Shown: positions 1 through 6,801 of the stretch, piece by piece
Numbering within the stretch: the first letter of the stretch is position 1
Layout: each line of letters begins with the position of its first letter
DNA from: RGIG5612 sp963599255
GTDB taxonomy: Bacteria; Bacillota; Clostridia; Lachnospirales; Lachnospiraceae
DNA length: 8,677 nt
Direction of reading: 5' to 3'
Assembly: GCA_963599255.1 (NCBI GenBank)
Contig: CAVBWS010000063.1
Coordinates: 1-8,677, forward strand
Made by a program: the position numbers and the translations under genes
The notes under the pieces: model-generated
Seen by the model: the letters and a program-made list of their open reading frames with translations, nothing else
The model's database searches: none
What the model was told of the DNA's origin: nothing

Positions 1-50
1 GCTAGCCCGGATTGCGAGAGCACGAAGTGCGCAGCAATCCTACGGTAAAT
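1..50. repeat. Hairpin and left member of an inverted repeat pair
   Basis: GGATTGC at 9-15 pairs with GCAATCC at 34-40, and inside it GCAC (20-23) pairs with GTGC (27-30) around a GAA loop, giving a compact two-part hairpin. Its 3' part (31-50) is a perfect 20-bp inverted repeat of 233-252. No T-run follows the hairpin, so it is not a classical intrinsic terminator for an upstream gene. It is probably part of a dispersed intergenic repeat, but only one locus can be seen here. Confidence 0.7.
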
Positions 51-96
51 GCAAATAAAAACATGACATGACGATGCACAATAGACACTTATTATG

Positions 97-182
97 CGTG
101 CCGTGAACCTCGGCGTGCAGCCCCTGCTCGAAAATGCCTTCGCTTATTATTTTCTTGCAGGGGTCTGCGCCGTCCCGGCACG
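97..182. repeat. Long imperfect palindrome (intergenic hairpin element)
   Basis: Four nested stems pair in register: 97-103 with 176-182 (CGTGCCG/CGGCACG), 111-114 with 169-172 (CGGC/GCCG), 117-120 with 165-168 (GCAG/CTGC), and 121-127 with 157-163 (CCCCTGC/GCAGGGG). That is 22 base pairs separated by small bulges and an internal loop, closed by a 29-base loop. Its left arm (97-120) is also a perfect 24-bp inverted repeat of 249-272, so two mutually exclusive pairings are possible. No protein is encoded. The form suggests a REP- or MITE-like repeat or a structured RNA; I cannot say which. Confidence 0.7.
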
Positions 183-203
183 AAATATAGTTAATTATTA
201 TTT

Positions 204-234
204 TTGCACATTCTTACCGCAATACTTGTATAAT
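204..234 (+). promoter_or_regulatory. Candidate sigma-A promoter for mnmE
   Basis: TTGCAC at 204-209 and a consensus TATAAT at 229-234 are separated by 19 bases, slightly longer than the usual 17. The -10 box is perfect; the -35 matches TTGACA at four of six positions. Transcription would start near 241, inside the repeat at 233-272, giving an mnmE leader of about 100 bases that begins with repeat sequence. Confidence 0.5.
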
Positions 235-272
235 TTACCGTAGGATTGCTGCACGCCGAGGTTCACGGCACG
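233..272. repeat. Composite inverted repeat matching two upstream segments
   Basis: Positions 233-252 are the exact reverse complement of 31-50, and 249-272 are the exact reverse complement of 97-120, with four bases (CTGC, 249-252) shared. The two sequences are contiguous here but separated by 46 bases upstream. CGGCACGAA also occurs in direct orientation at 176-184 and 266-274. The -10 box of the candidate mnmE promoter overlaps its left edge by two bases. Confidence 0.75.
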
Positions 273-339
273 AAGTTTGAAGGAATGTTTTATAAATCGC
301 CAAAAACGGCAGTAATGTAAAATAAACAAGGTGGAATAA

Positions 340-1746
340 ATGCTTAACAAAACAGAGACAATTGCTGCGATTTCTACGGCAATGAACAGTTCCGGTATAG
401 GAATTATAAGAATCAGCGGAGAGGATGCGATTGATATTATCAGCGAAATCTTCAGACCGGCCAATGCCTCTAAAAAAATATCAGAAATGAAAAGCCATAC
501 AGTTCATTATGGACATATTGTGGATGGGGATTCGGTTGTGGACGAGGTTCTTGTAATAATAATGAAGGCTCCTCATACATACACCCGGGAAGATACGGTA
601 GAGATTGACTGCCATGGCGGAATGTATGTACTAAACAGAGTTCTTGAACTGGTAATAAGGGCCGGAGCAAGAACGGCTGAGCCGGGAGAGTTTACAAAAA
701 GGGCATTTATAAACGGAAGAATTGACCTGTCACAGGCCGAGGCGGTAATAGACGTTATAAATGCAGAGAATGATTACGCATTAAAAAGTGCTGTTACCCA
801 GTTAAGGGGTTCAGTATCAGAAAAAATCAAAACTCAAAGGGCTGTTTTGCTGGAGCAGATAGCATATATAGAAGCCGCACTGGACGATCCGGAGCATATA
901 GAGATGGAAGGATACGGAAGGCAGCTGCTTCCGATAGTTCAGAATGCAGGTGAATGCATAAAAAAACTTATGGATACAGCAGATGACGGAAGGATCATAA
1001 AGGAAGGAATACGTACAGTAATCCTGGGCAAGCCAAATGTCGGCAAGTCCTCCCTTCTTAATGCTCTTCTCGGAACAGACAGAGCTATTGTCACGGAAAT
1101 TGCAGGAACAACCAGGGATGCACTGGAAGAAAGCATCAGGCTGGGCGATATTACCCTGAATATAATAGATACAGCAGGAATAAGAAATACAGAGGACGTA
1201 ATCGAAAAAATCGGTGTTGATAAGGCCAGAGAGTACGCTGAAGAGGCAGATCTTATCCTTTGGATGATAGACGGATCCAGAGATCTTGATAACGATGATA
1301 AGGAAATCCTTAATCTTATTAAAGAAAAAAAGGTTATCATATTGCTCAATAAGCAGGATATAGAAGGAGCCATGGATAAAAAGGACCTTCAGAAATGTCT
1401 GAAAGATCAATACAAATACGAGTGTGAACACCCTATTATTGAAATATCTGCCAAAAATGAATCCGGATTAGATGGGTTTACTGAAACGTTGCGCTATATG
1501 TTCTATAACAAAGATATCAATTTTAATGATCAGGTTTATATAACAAATATGAGGCAGAAAGAGGCTCTCTCTGATGCATTTTCAAGTATTCAGAAAGCAA
1601 TTGAGAGCATAAAGATGGATATGCCGGAGGATTTTTATACGATAGATCTCATGGATGCATATACCAGCCTGGGACGGGTGATCGGTGAGGCTATAGAAGA
1701 TGACCTGGCAGATGAAATATTTGCTAAGTTCTGTATGGGAAAGTAA
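340..1746 (+). CDS. mnmE: tRNA modification GTPase MnmE (TrmE)
   Basis: MnmE works with MnmG in the cytoplasm to place an aminomethyl-type group on C5 of the wobble uridine (U34) of a subset of tRNAs, using GTP hydrolysis and a folate-derived one-carbon unit. The product is 468 aa, the usual family length (E. coli 454). The N-terminal folate-binding domain runs to about residue 120, followed by a helical domain interrupted by the G domain. G motifs are all present: G1 GKPNVGKS (230-237, with the K+-coordinating Asn at 233), G2 GTTRD (256-260), G3 DTAG (277-280), G4 NKQD (337-340), G5 SAK (370-372). The C-terminus ends FCMGK, with the conserved Cys465. The start is supported by AAGGTGG at 328-334, five bases upstream. 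It appears intact. A 204-aa open frame antisense to it (817-1431) is a shadow. Confidence 0.97.
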   Translation: MLNKTETIAAISTAMNSSGIGIIRISGEDAIDIISEIFRPANASKKISEMKSHTVHYGHIVDGDSVVDEVLVIIMKAPHTYTREDTVEIDCHGGMYVLNRVLELVIRAGARTAEPGEFTKRAFINGRIDLSQAEAVIDVINAENDYALKSAVTQLRGSVSEKIKTQRAVLLEQIAYIEAALDDPEHIEMEGYGRQLLPIVQNAGECIKKLMDTADDGRIIKEGIRTVILGKPNVGKSSLLNALLGTDRAIVTEIAGTTRDALEESIRLGDITLNIIDTAGIRNTEDVIEKIGVDKAREYAEEADLILWMIDGSRDLDNDDKEILNLIKEKKVIILLNKQDIEGAMDKKDLQKCLKDQYKYECEHPIIEISAKNESGLDGFTETLRYMFYNKDINFNDQVYITNMRQKEALSDAFSSIQKAIESIKMDMPEDFYTIDLMDAYTSLGRVIGEAIEDDLADEIFAKFCMGK

Positions 1747-1956
1747 CGCTGCCCAGGTGTGCAGTAAGGATAAAACAAATCGTACATCGTGAATCTCGGG
1801 AGCTTACAACCGATTAAATTCAATTTTACAAATGCTATTGAGCATTCATAGTAGGTTGCTGGCAGAAGGTTTAGCGAAAAATGAATTTATTACACTGATT
1901 TTAGCAATATAAGTGCTGGAAAGATCAATTATTGATTGAAGTAATGTGGTAAGAAT
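1747..1956. other. mnmE-mnmG spacer, 210 bases, no gene
   Basis: No coding frame or RNA gene is recognisable. It holds a 6-bp hairpin (AATGCT 1831-1836 with AGCATT 1841-1846) without a T-run, and a 13-base palindrome, ATCAATTATTGAT, at 1924-1936, about 20 bases before the mnmG start. CGTGAATCTCGG at 1788-1799 resembles CGTGAACCTCGG in the repeat at 102-113 (one mismatch in twelve). No convincing promoter was found. The gap is long for two genes normally cotranscribed. Confidence 0.5.
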
Positions 1957-3837
1957 ATGAATAAATGTGTAGAAGAATATTATGATGTTGTAGTTGTTGG
2001 TGCGGGTCATGCAGGCTGTGAGGCAGCTCTTGCATCGGCCAGATTGGGACTAAAAACAATAGTTTTTACTGTAAGTGTTGATAGTATAGCGATGATGCCT
2101 TGTAATCCTAATATCGGAGGAAGCAGTAAGGGACATCTTGTTCGCGAACTGGATGCGCTGGGCGGCGAGATGGGCAAAAATATTGATAAAACCTTTATCC
2201 AGTCCAGAATGCTTAATACATCTAAGGGACCGGCGGTACATTCGTTAAGAGCGCAGGCAGATAAGCAGGATTATAGCCGTGAAATGCGAAAAACAATGGA
2301 AAATACCGATAATCTTACCATCAGACAGGCGGAGGTTGCTGATATTATCGTAGAAAATGGTAAGGCGAGCGGTATAAAGACGTATTCAGGCGCCACATAT
2401 TATTCAAAAGCAGTTGTTCTTGCAACGGGAACGTATCTGAAAGCCAGGTGCATCTATGGCGATGTGGTTAATTATACCGGACCAAACGGATTACAGGCTG
2501 CAAACCATTTAAGTGCATCGCTTACGGCAAATGGCATCCCCTTAAGAAGATTTAAAACCGGAACTCCTGCCCGCGTAGACAGAAGAAGCCTTGACTTTTC
2601 TAAAATGCAGGAACAAAAGGGGGATGAGAAGGTAGTGCCATTCTCTTTTTCAACAGATCCTGCTTCGATTCAAAAGGAGCAGGTGTCCTGCTATTTAACA
2701 TATACAAATGAAGAAACTCACAGAATTATAAGAGAAAACATTGAACGTTCACCGCTTTTTTCAGGAGCGATTGAGGGAACGGGTCCCAGATACTGCCCTT
2801 CTATCGAGGATAAGGTGGTAAAATTCCCGGATAAGGACAGACATCAGATATTTATTGAGCCGGAGGGTTTATATACCAATGAAATGTATCTGTCAGGCAT
2901 GAGCTCTTCTCTGCCTGAAGACGTTCAGTTTGAAATGTATAAGACGTTAGCAGGTCTTGAGAATGTCAAAATCGTCAGAAATGCCTATGCGATTGAATAT
3001 GACTGCATAAATGCCAATGATATTAAGGCAAGTCTTGAATTTAAAAAAATATCCGGATTGTTCAGCGCAGGTCAGCTTAATGGAAGCTCCGGATATGAGG
3101 AGGCCGCAGTACAGGGATTTATGGCTGGTGTAAATGCTGCAAGACAGGTCAAGGGACAGGAACCCATTATTCTCGACCGCAGCCAGGCATATATAGGGGT
3201 TTTAATAGACGATCTCGTAACCAAGGAAAATAACGAACCCTATAGAATGATGACAAGCCGTGCGGAATACAGACTTCTGCTGCGTCAGGATAATGCAGAC
3301 CTTCGTCTTACACCTATAGGACATGAAATAGGTCTTATTGATGATGAGAGATATAATTATGTTGTATATAAGCAGAAAACTATTAATGAGGAAGTGGCGC
3401 GCCTTAAGACAATCAGTGTCGGAGCGGGAAAAAATACACAAATAGTGCTTGAAAAATATGGAAGTGCCCCGCTTAATACGGCGGCTACGCTGGATGAGTT
3501 AATAAGAAGGCCGGAACTGGATTATGAAAAGGTCAGAGAGCTTGATCCTGACTATAAGGAACTTCCGGGGGATATATTAGATCAGATAAATATCGAGATA
3601 AAATACGAAGGATACATCCAGAGACAGGAAAAACAGGTTGAAAATTTCAAGCGAGTCGAGGTTAGAAAACTCCCGGAGGATATTGACTACTCCACAATTC
3701 AGGGCCTGAGGCTTGAGGCTCAGCAAAAACTCAATAAATTTAAGCCCCTGTCAATCGGACAAGCGTCGAGAATATCAGGCGTAACGCCTGCTGATATTTC
3801 CGTTCTGCTGATTTACCTGTCACAGAAGAAACTGTAA
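1957..3837 (+). CDS. mnmG: tRNA uridine-5-carboxymethylaminomethyl modification enzyme MnmG (GidA)
   Basis: MnmG is the FAD-dependent partner of MnmE in forming the (carboxymethyl)aminomethyl group on U34 of tRNAs; the two form a complex. The 626-aa length is typical. Visible motifs are the N-terminal dinucleotide-binding fold GAGHAG (15-20), PCNPNIGG (48-55) with Cys49, KGPAVHSLRAQADK (90-103), ATGTYLK (156-162), RRFKTGTPARVD (197-208) and YCPSIEDK (279-286) with Cys280; the two cysteines correspond by motif to E. coli Cys47 and Cys277. The C-terminal helical domain, which contacts MnmE and tRNA, ends with the usual ISGVTPADISVLLIYL. The ribosome-binding site is weak: only GTGGTAAG lies upstream of the ATG, so initiation may be inefficient or coupled to an upstream element. 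The stop is followed 41 bases later by rsmG. Confidence 0.97.
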   Translation: MNKCVEEYYDVVVVGAGHAGCEAALASARLGLKTIVFTVSVDSIAMMPCNPNIGGSSKGHLVRELDALGGEMGKNIDKTFIQSRMLNTSKGPAVHSLRAQADKQDYSREMRKTMENTDNLTIRQAEVADIIVENGKASGIKTYSGATYYSKAVVLATGTYLKARCIYGDVVNYTGPNGLQAANHLSASLTANGIPLRRFKTGTPARVDRRSLDFSKMQEQKGDEKVVPFSFSTDPASIQKEQVSCYLTYTNEETHRIIRENIERSPLFSGAIEGTGPRYCPSIEDKVVKFPDKDRHQIFIEPEGLYTNEMYLSGMSSSLPEDVQFEMYKTLAGLENVKIVRNAYAIEYDCINANDIKASLEFKKISGLFSAGQLNGSSGYEEAAVQGFMAGVNAARQVKGQEPIILDRSQAYIGVLIDDLVTKENNEPYRMMTSRAEYRLLLRQDNADLRLTPIGHEIGLIDDERYNYVVYKQKTINEEVARLKTISVGAGKNTQIVLEKYGSAPLNTAATLDELIRRPELDYEKVRELDPDYKELPGDILDQINIEIKYEGYIQRQEKQVENFKRVEVRKLPEDIDYSTIQGLRLEAQQKLNKFKPLSIGQASRISGVTPADISVLLIYLSQKKL

Positions 3838-3878
3838 ACCGTGCCCAGCATAAGGAAAAATAGCTGAAACGAAGGAGA

Positions 3879-4670
3879 ATGTTTCACGTGAAACAATTTT
3901 ATAAACTGGAAGAATTTTGTAAAGAAAACAATCTGAAATATAACGAAACAAAGGCTGAGCAATTTGATAAATTCTGTGATCTGCTTATTGAACGCAATAA
4001 AGTTATGAATCTGACAGCTGTAACTGATCCGGAGGAAATAGATGTGAAACATTTTGTTGATTCGGTGGAAGCTGCGCCTGTAATACTGGAATATTGTGAA
4101 AAATTGGCAGGAAAGAAAAAGCAGGAGCCCGAAATTCAAAACAAATGCGATCATAGCATAATAAGTGTTATAGACATGGGTACGGGTGCGGGATTTCCGG
4201 GCCTTCCATTGGCCATAATGCTGCCTGATCTGAAATTTACACTTGCTGATGCGCTTAATAAGAGAATTAATTTCTTGAATGAAGTTATAAATGAAGGAAA
4301 TATCAAGAATGTAACGGCTATTCAGGGACGCGCAGAGGAGATCGGACAAAGCAGCATGAGAGAAACATTTGATTTCTGCGTGTCAAGAGCGGTAGCCAAC
4401 CTGTCAGTTCTTTTGGAATACTGTCTGCCGGTTGTAAAAGTGGGCGGATATGCAATTTTGTATAAATCCGGCGATTATAAGGAAGAACTTGACGCCGCAA
4501 GGACAGCACTTGAGGTCCTCGGCGGAGAGATAGAAGAAATAAGAGAGTTTAAGCTTCCGGATTCTGATATAAGCAGAAGTTTTATTATCATATATAAAGG
4601 AAAAACGACGCAGATAAAATATCCGCGTCGCCCGGGAAAACCATCAAAATCACCAATAACAAATAAATAA
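3879..4670 (+). CDS. rsmG: 16S rRNA (guanine-N7) methyltransferase RsmG (GidB)
   Basis: RsmG uses S-adenosylmethionine to methylate N7 of G527 (E. coli numbering) in the 530 loop of 16S rRNA; in other bacteria its loss gives low-level streptomycin resistance. The frame gives 263 aa (B. subtilis 239). Visible are NLTAVTD (44-50), the SAM-binding motif GTGAGFPG (101-108), LNKRINFLNE, SRAVA (169-173) and the typical basic tail KYPRRPGKPSKSP. About 20 lysine- and glutamate-rich residues (roughly 74-93) before the SAM motif look like an insertion relative to B. subtilis. The start is uncertain: GAAGGAG (3871-3877) lies only one base from ATG 3879, but ten bases from the in-frame GTG at 3888 (codon 4), which would give a 260-aa protein matching the B. 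subtilis N-terminal length. The start overlaps parS site 1, so ParB binding may affect its transcription; that is inference. Confidence 0.95.
   Translation: MFHVKQFYKLEEFCKENNLKYNETKAEQFDKFCDLLIERNKVMNLTAVTDPEEIDVKHFVDSVEAAPVILEYCEKLAGKKKQEPEIQNKCDHSIISVIDMGTGAGFPGLPLAIMLPDLKFTLADALNKRINFLNEVINEGNIKNVTAIQGRAEEIGQSSMRETFDFCVSRAVANLSVLLEYCLPVVKVGGYAILYKSGDYKEELDAARTALEVLGGEIEEIREFKLPDSDISRSFIIIYKGKTTQIKYPRRPGKPSKSPITNK
3880..3895. promoter_or_regulatory. parS centromere site 1, inside the start of rsmG
   Basis: TGTTTCACGTGAAACA is a perfect 16-bp palindrome and an exact match to the Spo0J/ParB parS consensus. It occupies codons 1-6 of the annotated rsmG frame (MFHVKQ). The identity with site 2 extends to 19 bases (3879-3897 and 4958-4976). 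By family knowledge, ParB loads here as a CTP-dependent sliding clamp and spreads over neighbouring DNA. MFHVK-type starts are, from memory, common in clostridial RsmG, so this placement is probably conserved. Confidence 0.93.
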
Positions 4671-4743
4671 TACCCCAAATCATTAATATATGATCAGTGA
4701 CTTTGTAGAGGATTAACAACAAGTAATGAAGTGAATCAATCAC

Positions 4744-4771
4744 TTGCTCACTGTCCACAGTATAGTATAAA
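4744..4771 (+). promoter_or_regulatory. Candidate promoter upstream of parAB
   Basis: TTGCTC (4744-4749) and TATAAA (4766-4771) are 16 bases apart, a reasonable sigma-A arrangement. The -35 overlaps the 3' arm of a 6-bp inverted repeat (4729-4745) that could be an operator. A transcript from here would carry about 300 untranslated bases, including the 4825-4851 hairpin and parS site 2. Confidence 0.35.
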
Positions 4772-4824
4772 TTGGATTTATGTTCAATTCAGAAATGGCA
4801 ATTTATGGCTGAAAAATAATAATG

Positions 4825-4851
4825 CTATAGATGAACAAAATTCATCTATAG
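4825..4851. repeat. Perfect 11-bp hairpin
   Basis: CTATAGATGAA (4825-4835) and TTCATCTATAG (4841-4851) are perfect inverted repeats around a CAAAA loop. On the + strand an A-rich tract follows, not T, so it is not an intrinsic terminator for rsmG. On the - strand the sequence after the stem is CATTATTATTTTTC, partly terminator-like, but no - strand gene needs it. It may be an operator or a leader hairpin for parAB. Confidence 0.6.
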
Positions 4852-4867
4852 AAAAATAAACTGAATT

Positions 4868-4875
4868 TGTTTCAC
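4868..4875 (+). promoter_or_regulatory. Degenerate half-parS site
   Basis: TGTTTCAC is an exact left half of parS, but the following bases ATAAATAC keep only three of the eight positions of the right half. It starts 91 bases before the perfect site at 4959. It may be a decayed or weak ParB site, or chance. Confidence 0.3.
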
Positions 4876-4958
4876 ATAAATACATAGGCTGGTTTATTTC
4901 GAAGATATTAAGTATTAGGGGAGTCTGACATCCGGATTATGATCCGAAACTCGATATA

Positions 4959-4974
4959 TGTTTCACGTGAAACA
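4959..4974. promoter_or_regulatory. parS centromere site 2, upstream of parA
   Basis: TGTTTCACGTGAAACA is again a perfect consensus parS, 1079 bases from site 1 and 100 bases before the parA start. It lies about 46 bases upstream of the extended -10 at 5021-5029, so ParB loading and spreading would cover the parAB promoter region. Autoregulation of parAB by ParB is therefore plausible, but is inference. Confidence 0.94.
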
Positions 4975-5020
4975 ATGCTGACAGAAATTTTATAAATAAG
5001 TAGAATTTGAACCCCTTATG

Positions 5021-5029
5021 TGCTAGAAT
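5021..5029 (+). promoter_or_regulatory. Candidate extended -10 promoter for parAB
   Basis: TGCTAGAAT fits the extended -10 pattern TGnTATAAT with one mismatch in the hexamer. There is no good -35 at 16-18 bases upstream; TTGAAC at 5007-5012 is too close. Transcription would start near 5036, leaving a leader of about 40 bases. Confidence 0.4.
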
Positions 5030-5074
5030 TTTCCTTGCTTAAAAGACAATGAAATCATACTACATGGAGACGAA

Positions 5075-5839
5075 ATGGGAAGAACCATAGCTGTTGCCAA
5101 CCAAAAAGGCGGAGTTGGCAAGACTACAACTACAATAAATCTGGCTGCCGCATTAGCAGAGGGCAAATGTAAAGTCCTGCTGGTTGATTTTGACCCGCAG
5201 GGAAATGCTACGAGCGGTGTCGGCGTAGATAAGAATGAAGCAGAACATACTATTTATGATCTCCTGTTGGGCAATTCCTCATTTAATGAGACTGTAGTTG
5301 AAACGGAATACAAGGGTTTGTCTGTTTTGCCGGCGAATATTGAATTGTCTGGAGCAGAAATAGAGCTCGTGGCGGTAGAAAATCGAGAATATACATTAAA
5401 AAAGATCCTTGATGAGCAGAAGGACAGGTTTGATTTTGTTCTTATAGACTGCCCGCCATCCCTAAGTATGCTGACGATTAATGCCATGACGGCTGCAGAC
5501 ACAGTGCTTGTTCCTATTCAGTGTGAATATTATGCATTGGAGGGCTTATCACAGCTCATTCACTCGGTCAATCTGATTCAACAGAAGTTGAACCCGAAAC
5601 TGGAATTGGAAGGTGTTGTATTCACCATGTATGATTCCAGAAATAATTTATCTAAAGAGGTTGTGGAAAATGTTCAAAACAACCTGAATGAGAACATTTA
5701 CAAGACAATAATTCCCAGAAATGTGCGTCTGGCGGAAGCCCCGAGTTATGGAATGCCCATAACTGCATATGCGCCTGATTCAACGGGTGCGGAAGCATAC
5801 AGACAGCTGGCACTTGAGATGGTGGCACATGAGATGTAA
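5075..5839 (+). CDS. parA: Chromosome partitioning ATPase ParA (Soj)
   Basis: This is a deviant-Walker-box ATPase that binds DNA nonspecifically as an ATP dimer on the nucleoid and is stimulated by ParB at parS; in B. subtilis Soj also regulates DnaA. The 254-aa length equals that of the short chromosomal ParA/Soj class, which lacks the N-terminal HTH of plasmid ParA. Visible are the deviant Walker A KGGVGKTT (11-18, signature Lys11 and catalytic-loop Lys16), Walker A' DFDPQGN (38-44), Walker B with Asp125 in LIDCPPSLSMLT, and the conserved IPRNVRLAEAPSYG near the C-terminus. GGAG at 5066-5069, five bases before ATG, supports the start. It lies downstream of parS site 2 and 92 bases ahead of the preferred parB start, and is almost certainly cotranscribed with it. 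It appears intact. Confidence 0.97.
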   Translation: MGRTIAVANQKGGVGKTTTTINLAAALAEGKCKVLLVDFDPQGNATSGVGVDKNEAEHTIYDLLLGNSSFNETVVETEYKGLSVLPANIELSGAEIELVAVENREYTLKKILDEQKDRFDFVLIDCPPSLSMLTINAMTAADTVLVPIQCEYYALEGLSQLIHSVNLIQQKLNPKLELEGVVFTMYDSRNNLSKEVVENVQNNLNENIYKTIIPRNVRLAEAPSYGMPITAYAPDSTGAEAYRQLALEMVAHEM

Positions 5840-5931
5840 TCTTCCGTGACGTCTAAAACTGCCTCGCCAAAAGGCAAAATGAATTGCTTTGTAAGTATTA
5901 AAAACAAAAAACATAATAACGGGTGAATTTT

Positions 5932-6801
5932 ATGGTAAAAAAAGGAAAAACCGGTCTGGGCAAAGGCTTGGATCTGCTGATTCCAACAGCTGCAGATAAA
6001 GAAAATGATAATGTAGAGCCTCAAATGCTGAAAATATCCCAGGTTGAACCTAACAGAGATCAGCCTAGGAAGCAGTTCGATAAGGAAGCACTGGAGGATC
6101 TGGCAGGTTCTATCAAACAATATGGAATAATTCAACCTATCATTGTCTGCAAGAAGGATGATTATTACGAGATAATCGCCGGAGAACGTCGTTGGAGAGC
6201 AGCCAAATTAGCAGGTTTGAAGGAAATACCTGTTGTTATAAGGGAATATTCGGAGAAGGAAATCGCCGAAATCTCCTTAATAGAGAATATTCAGAGGGAA
6301 AACCTTAATCCTGTGGAGGAAGCGATTGCATATAAGAAGCTTATAGAAGATTATAATCTGACCCAGGAGGAGTTGTCTCAGCGCATTTCCAAGAGCAGAA
6401 CATTGATCACTAATACAATGAGGCTTCTCAAACTGGAAAAATCTGTGCAGAAAATGCTGGCAGACGGAAAACTAAGTGCCGGACATGCCAGGGCGTTGCT
6501 GGGACTGGAAGATACCGAGCAGCAGAAGGCAGCTGCTAAGATGATAATCGATGAGGCGTTAAGTGTAAGGCAGACAGAGGATCTGGTTAGGAAATTAAAT
6601 GAGCCGGAGAAGGTAAAAAAGCCATCGAAGAAAATAAAAAACAGTGTATTCTATAAGGATCTGGAAAGGAATATGACTGAGAACCTGGGAACTAAGGTGA
6701 AAATCTCACAGAAGGAGCAGGGAAAAGGCAAGATTGAGATAAGCTATTTTTCTGAAGATGAGTTAGACAGGATTTATACTTTATTAAATAGCCGAAATTA
6801 A
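5932..6801 (+). CDS. parB: ParB/Spo0J, CTP-dependent parS-binding partition protein
   Basis: ParB binds parS, hydrolyses CTP, spreads as a sliding clamp, stimulates ParA ATPase and recruits SMC. An upstream in-frame GTG (5923) would add three residues, but GGTGA at 5922-5926 is a good SD five bases from ATG 5932, and the resulting MVKKGKTGLGKGLDLLIP is the usual N-terminal ParA-contact peptide; I choose 5932 (289 aa). The CTP-binding motifs GERRWRAA (84-91) and ENIQREN (118-124) are intact. An HTH DNA-binding segment begins near Leu143 (LTQEELSQRISKSRTLITN), and the C-terminal dimerisation region starts around residue 225 after a lysine-rich linker. The 92-base parA-parB gap has a 5-bp hairpin (TGCCT 5860-5864 with AGGCA 5872-5876). 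Both likely target sites, 3880 and 4959, lie just upstream. Confidence 0.97.
   Translation: MVKKGKTGLGKGLDLLIPTAADKENDNVEPQMLKISQVEPNRDQPRKQFDKEALEDLAGSIKQYGIIQPIIVCKKDDYYEIIAGERRWRAAKLAGLKEIPVVIREYSEKEIAEISLIENIQRENLNPVEEAIAYKKLIEDYNLTQEELSQRISKSRTLITNTMRLLKLEKSVQKMLADGKLSAGHARALLGLEDTEQQKAAAKMIIDEALSVRQTEDLVRKLNEPEKVKKPSKKIKNSVFYKDLERNMTENLGTKVKISQKEQGKGKIEISYFSEDELDRIYTLLNSRN

Larger units (their letters stand above)
4671..5074. other. rsmG-parA intergenic region (404 bases), segregation control region
   Basis: No gene is seen, and noc, found here in Bacillus, is absent. The region is AT-rich and holds in order a small hairpin (AAGTGA 4729-4734 with TCACTT 4740-4745), a candidate promoter (4744-4771), a perfect 11-bp hairpin (4825-4851), a half-parS (4868-4875), a 5-bp hairpin (CGGAT 4933-4937 with ATCCG 4942-4946), parS site 2 (4959-4974) and an extended -10 (5021-5029). 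One loose DnaA-box-like sequence, CTGTCCACA at 4751-4759 (7 of 9), is too weak and isolated to call an origin. Confidence 0.6.

Noticed and set aside
1..272. CRISPR array
   Set aside because: The repeats are inverted and unevenly placed, with no series of direct repeats and spacers and no cas genes.
198..464. Antisense 88-aa hydrophobic frame spanning the mnmE start
   Set aside because: Most of it is the complement of mnmE codons 1-42; no ribosome-binding site or family is visible. The apparent membrane segments follow from AT-rich composition.
817..1431. Antisense 204-aa open frame within mnmE
   Set aside because: It lies wholly opposite a clear mnmE, has no SD or known motif, and its cysteine-, phenylalanine- and tyrosine-rich composition is what the complement of this coding sequence gives.
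4751..4759. DnaA-box-like CTGTCCACA and possible replication origin
   Set aside because: It matches TTATCCACA at only 7 of 9 positions, is isolated, and there is no box cluster, unwinding element or dnaA gene in the window.
4671..5074. noc (parB paralogue) between rsmG and parA
   Set aside because: The gap is 404 bases, with stops in all frames and no ParB-like motif.
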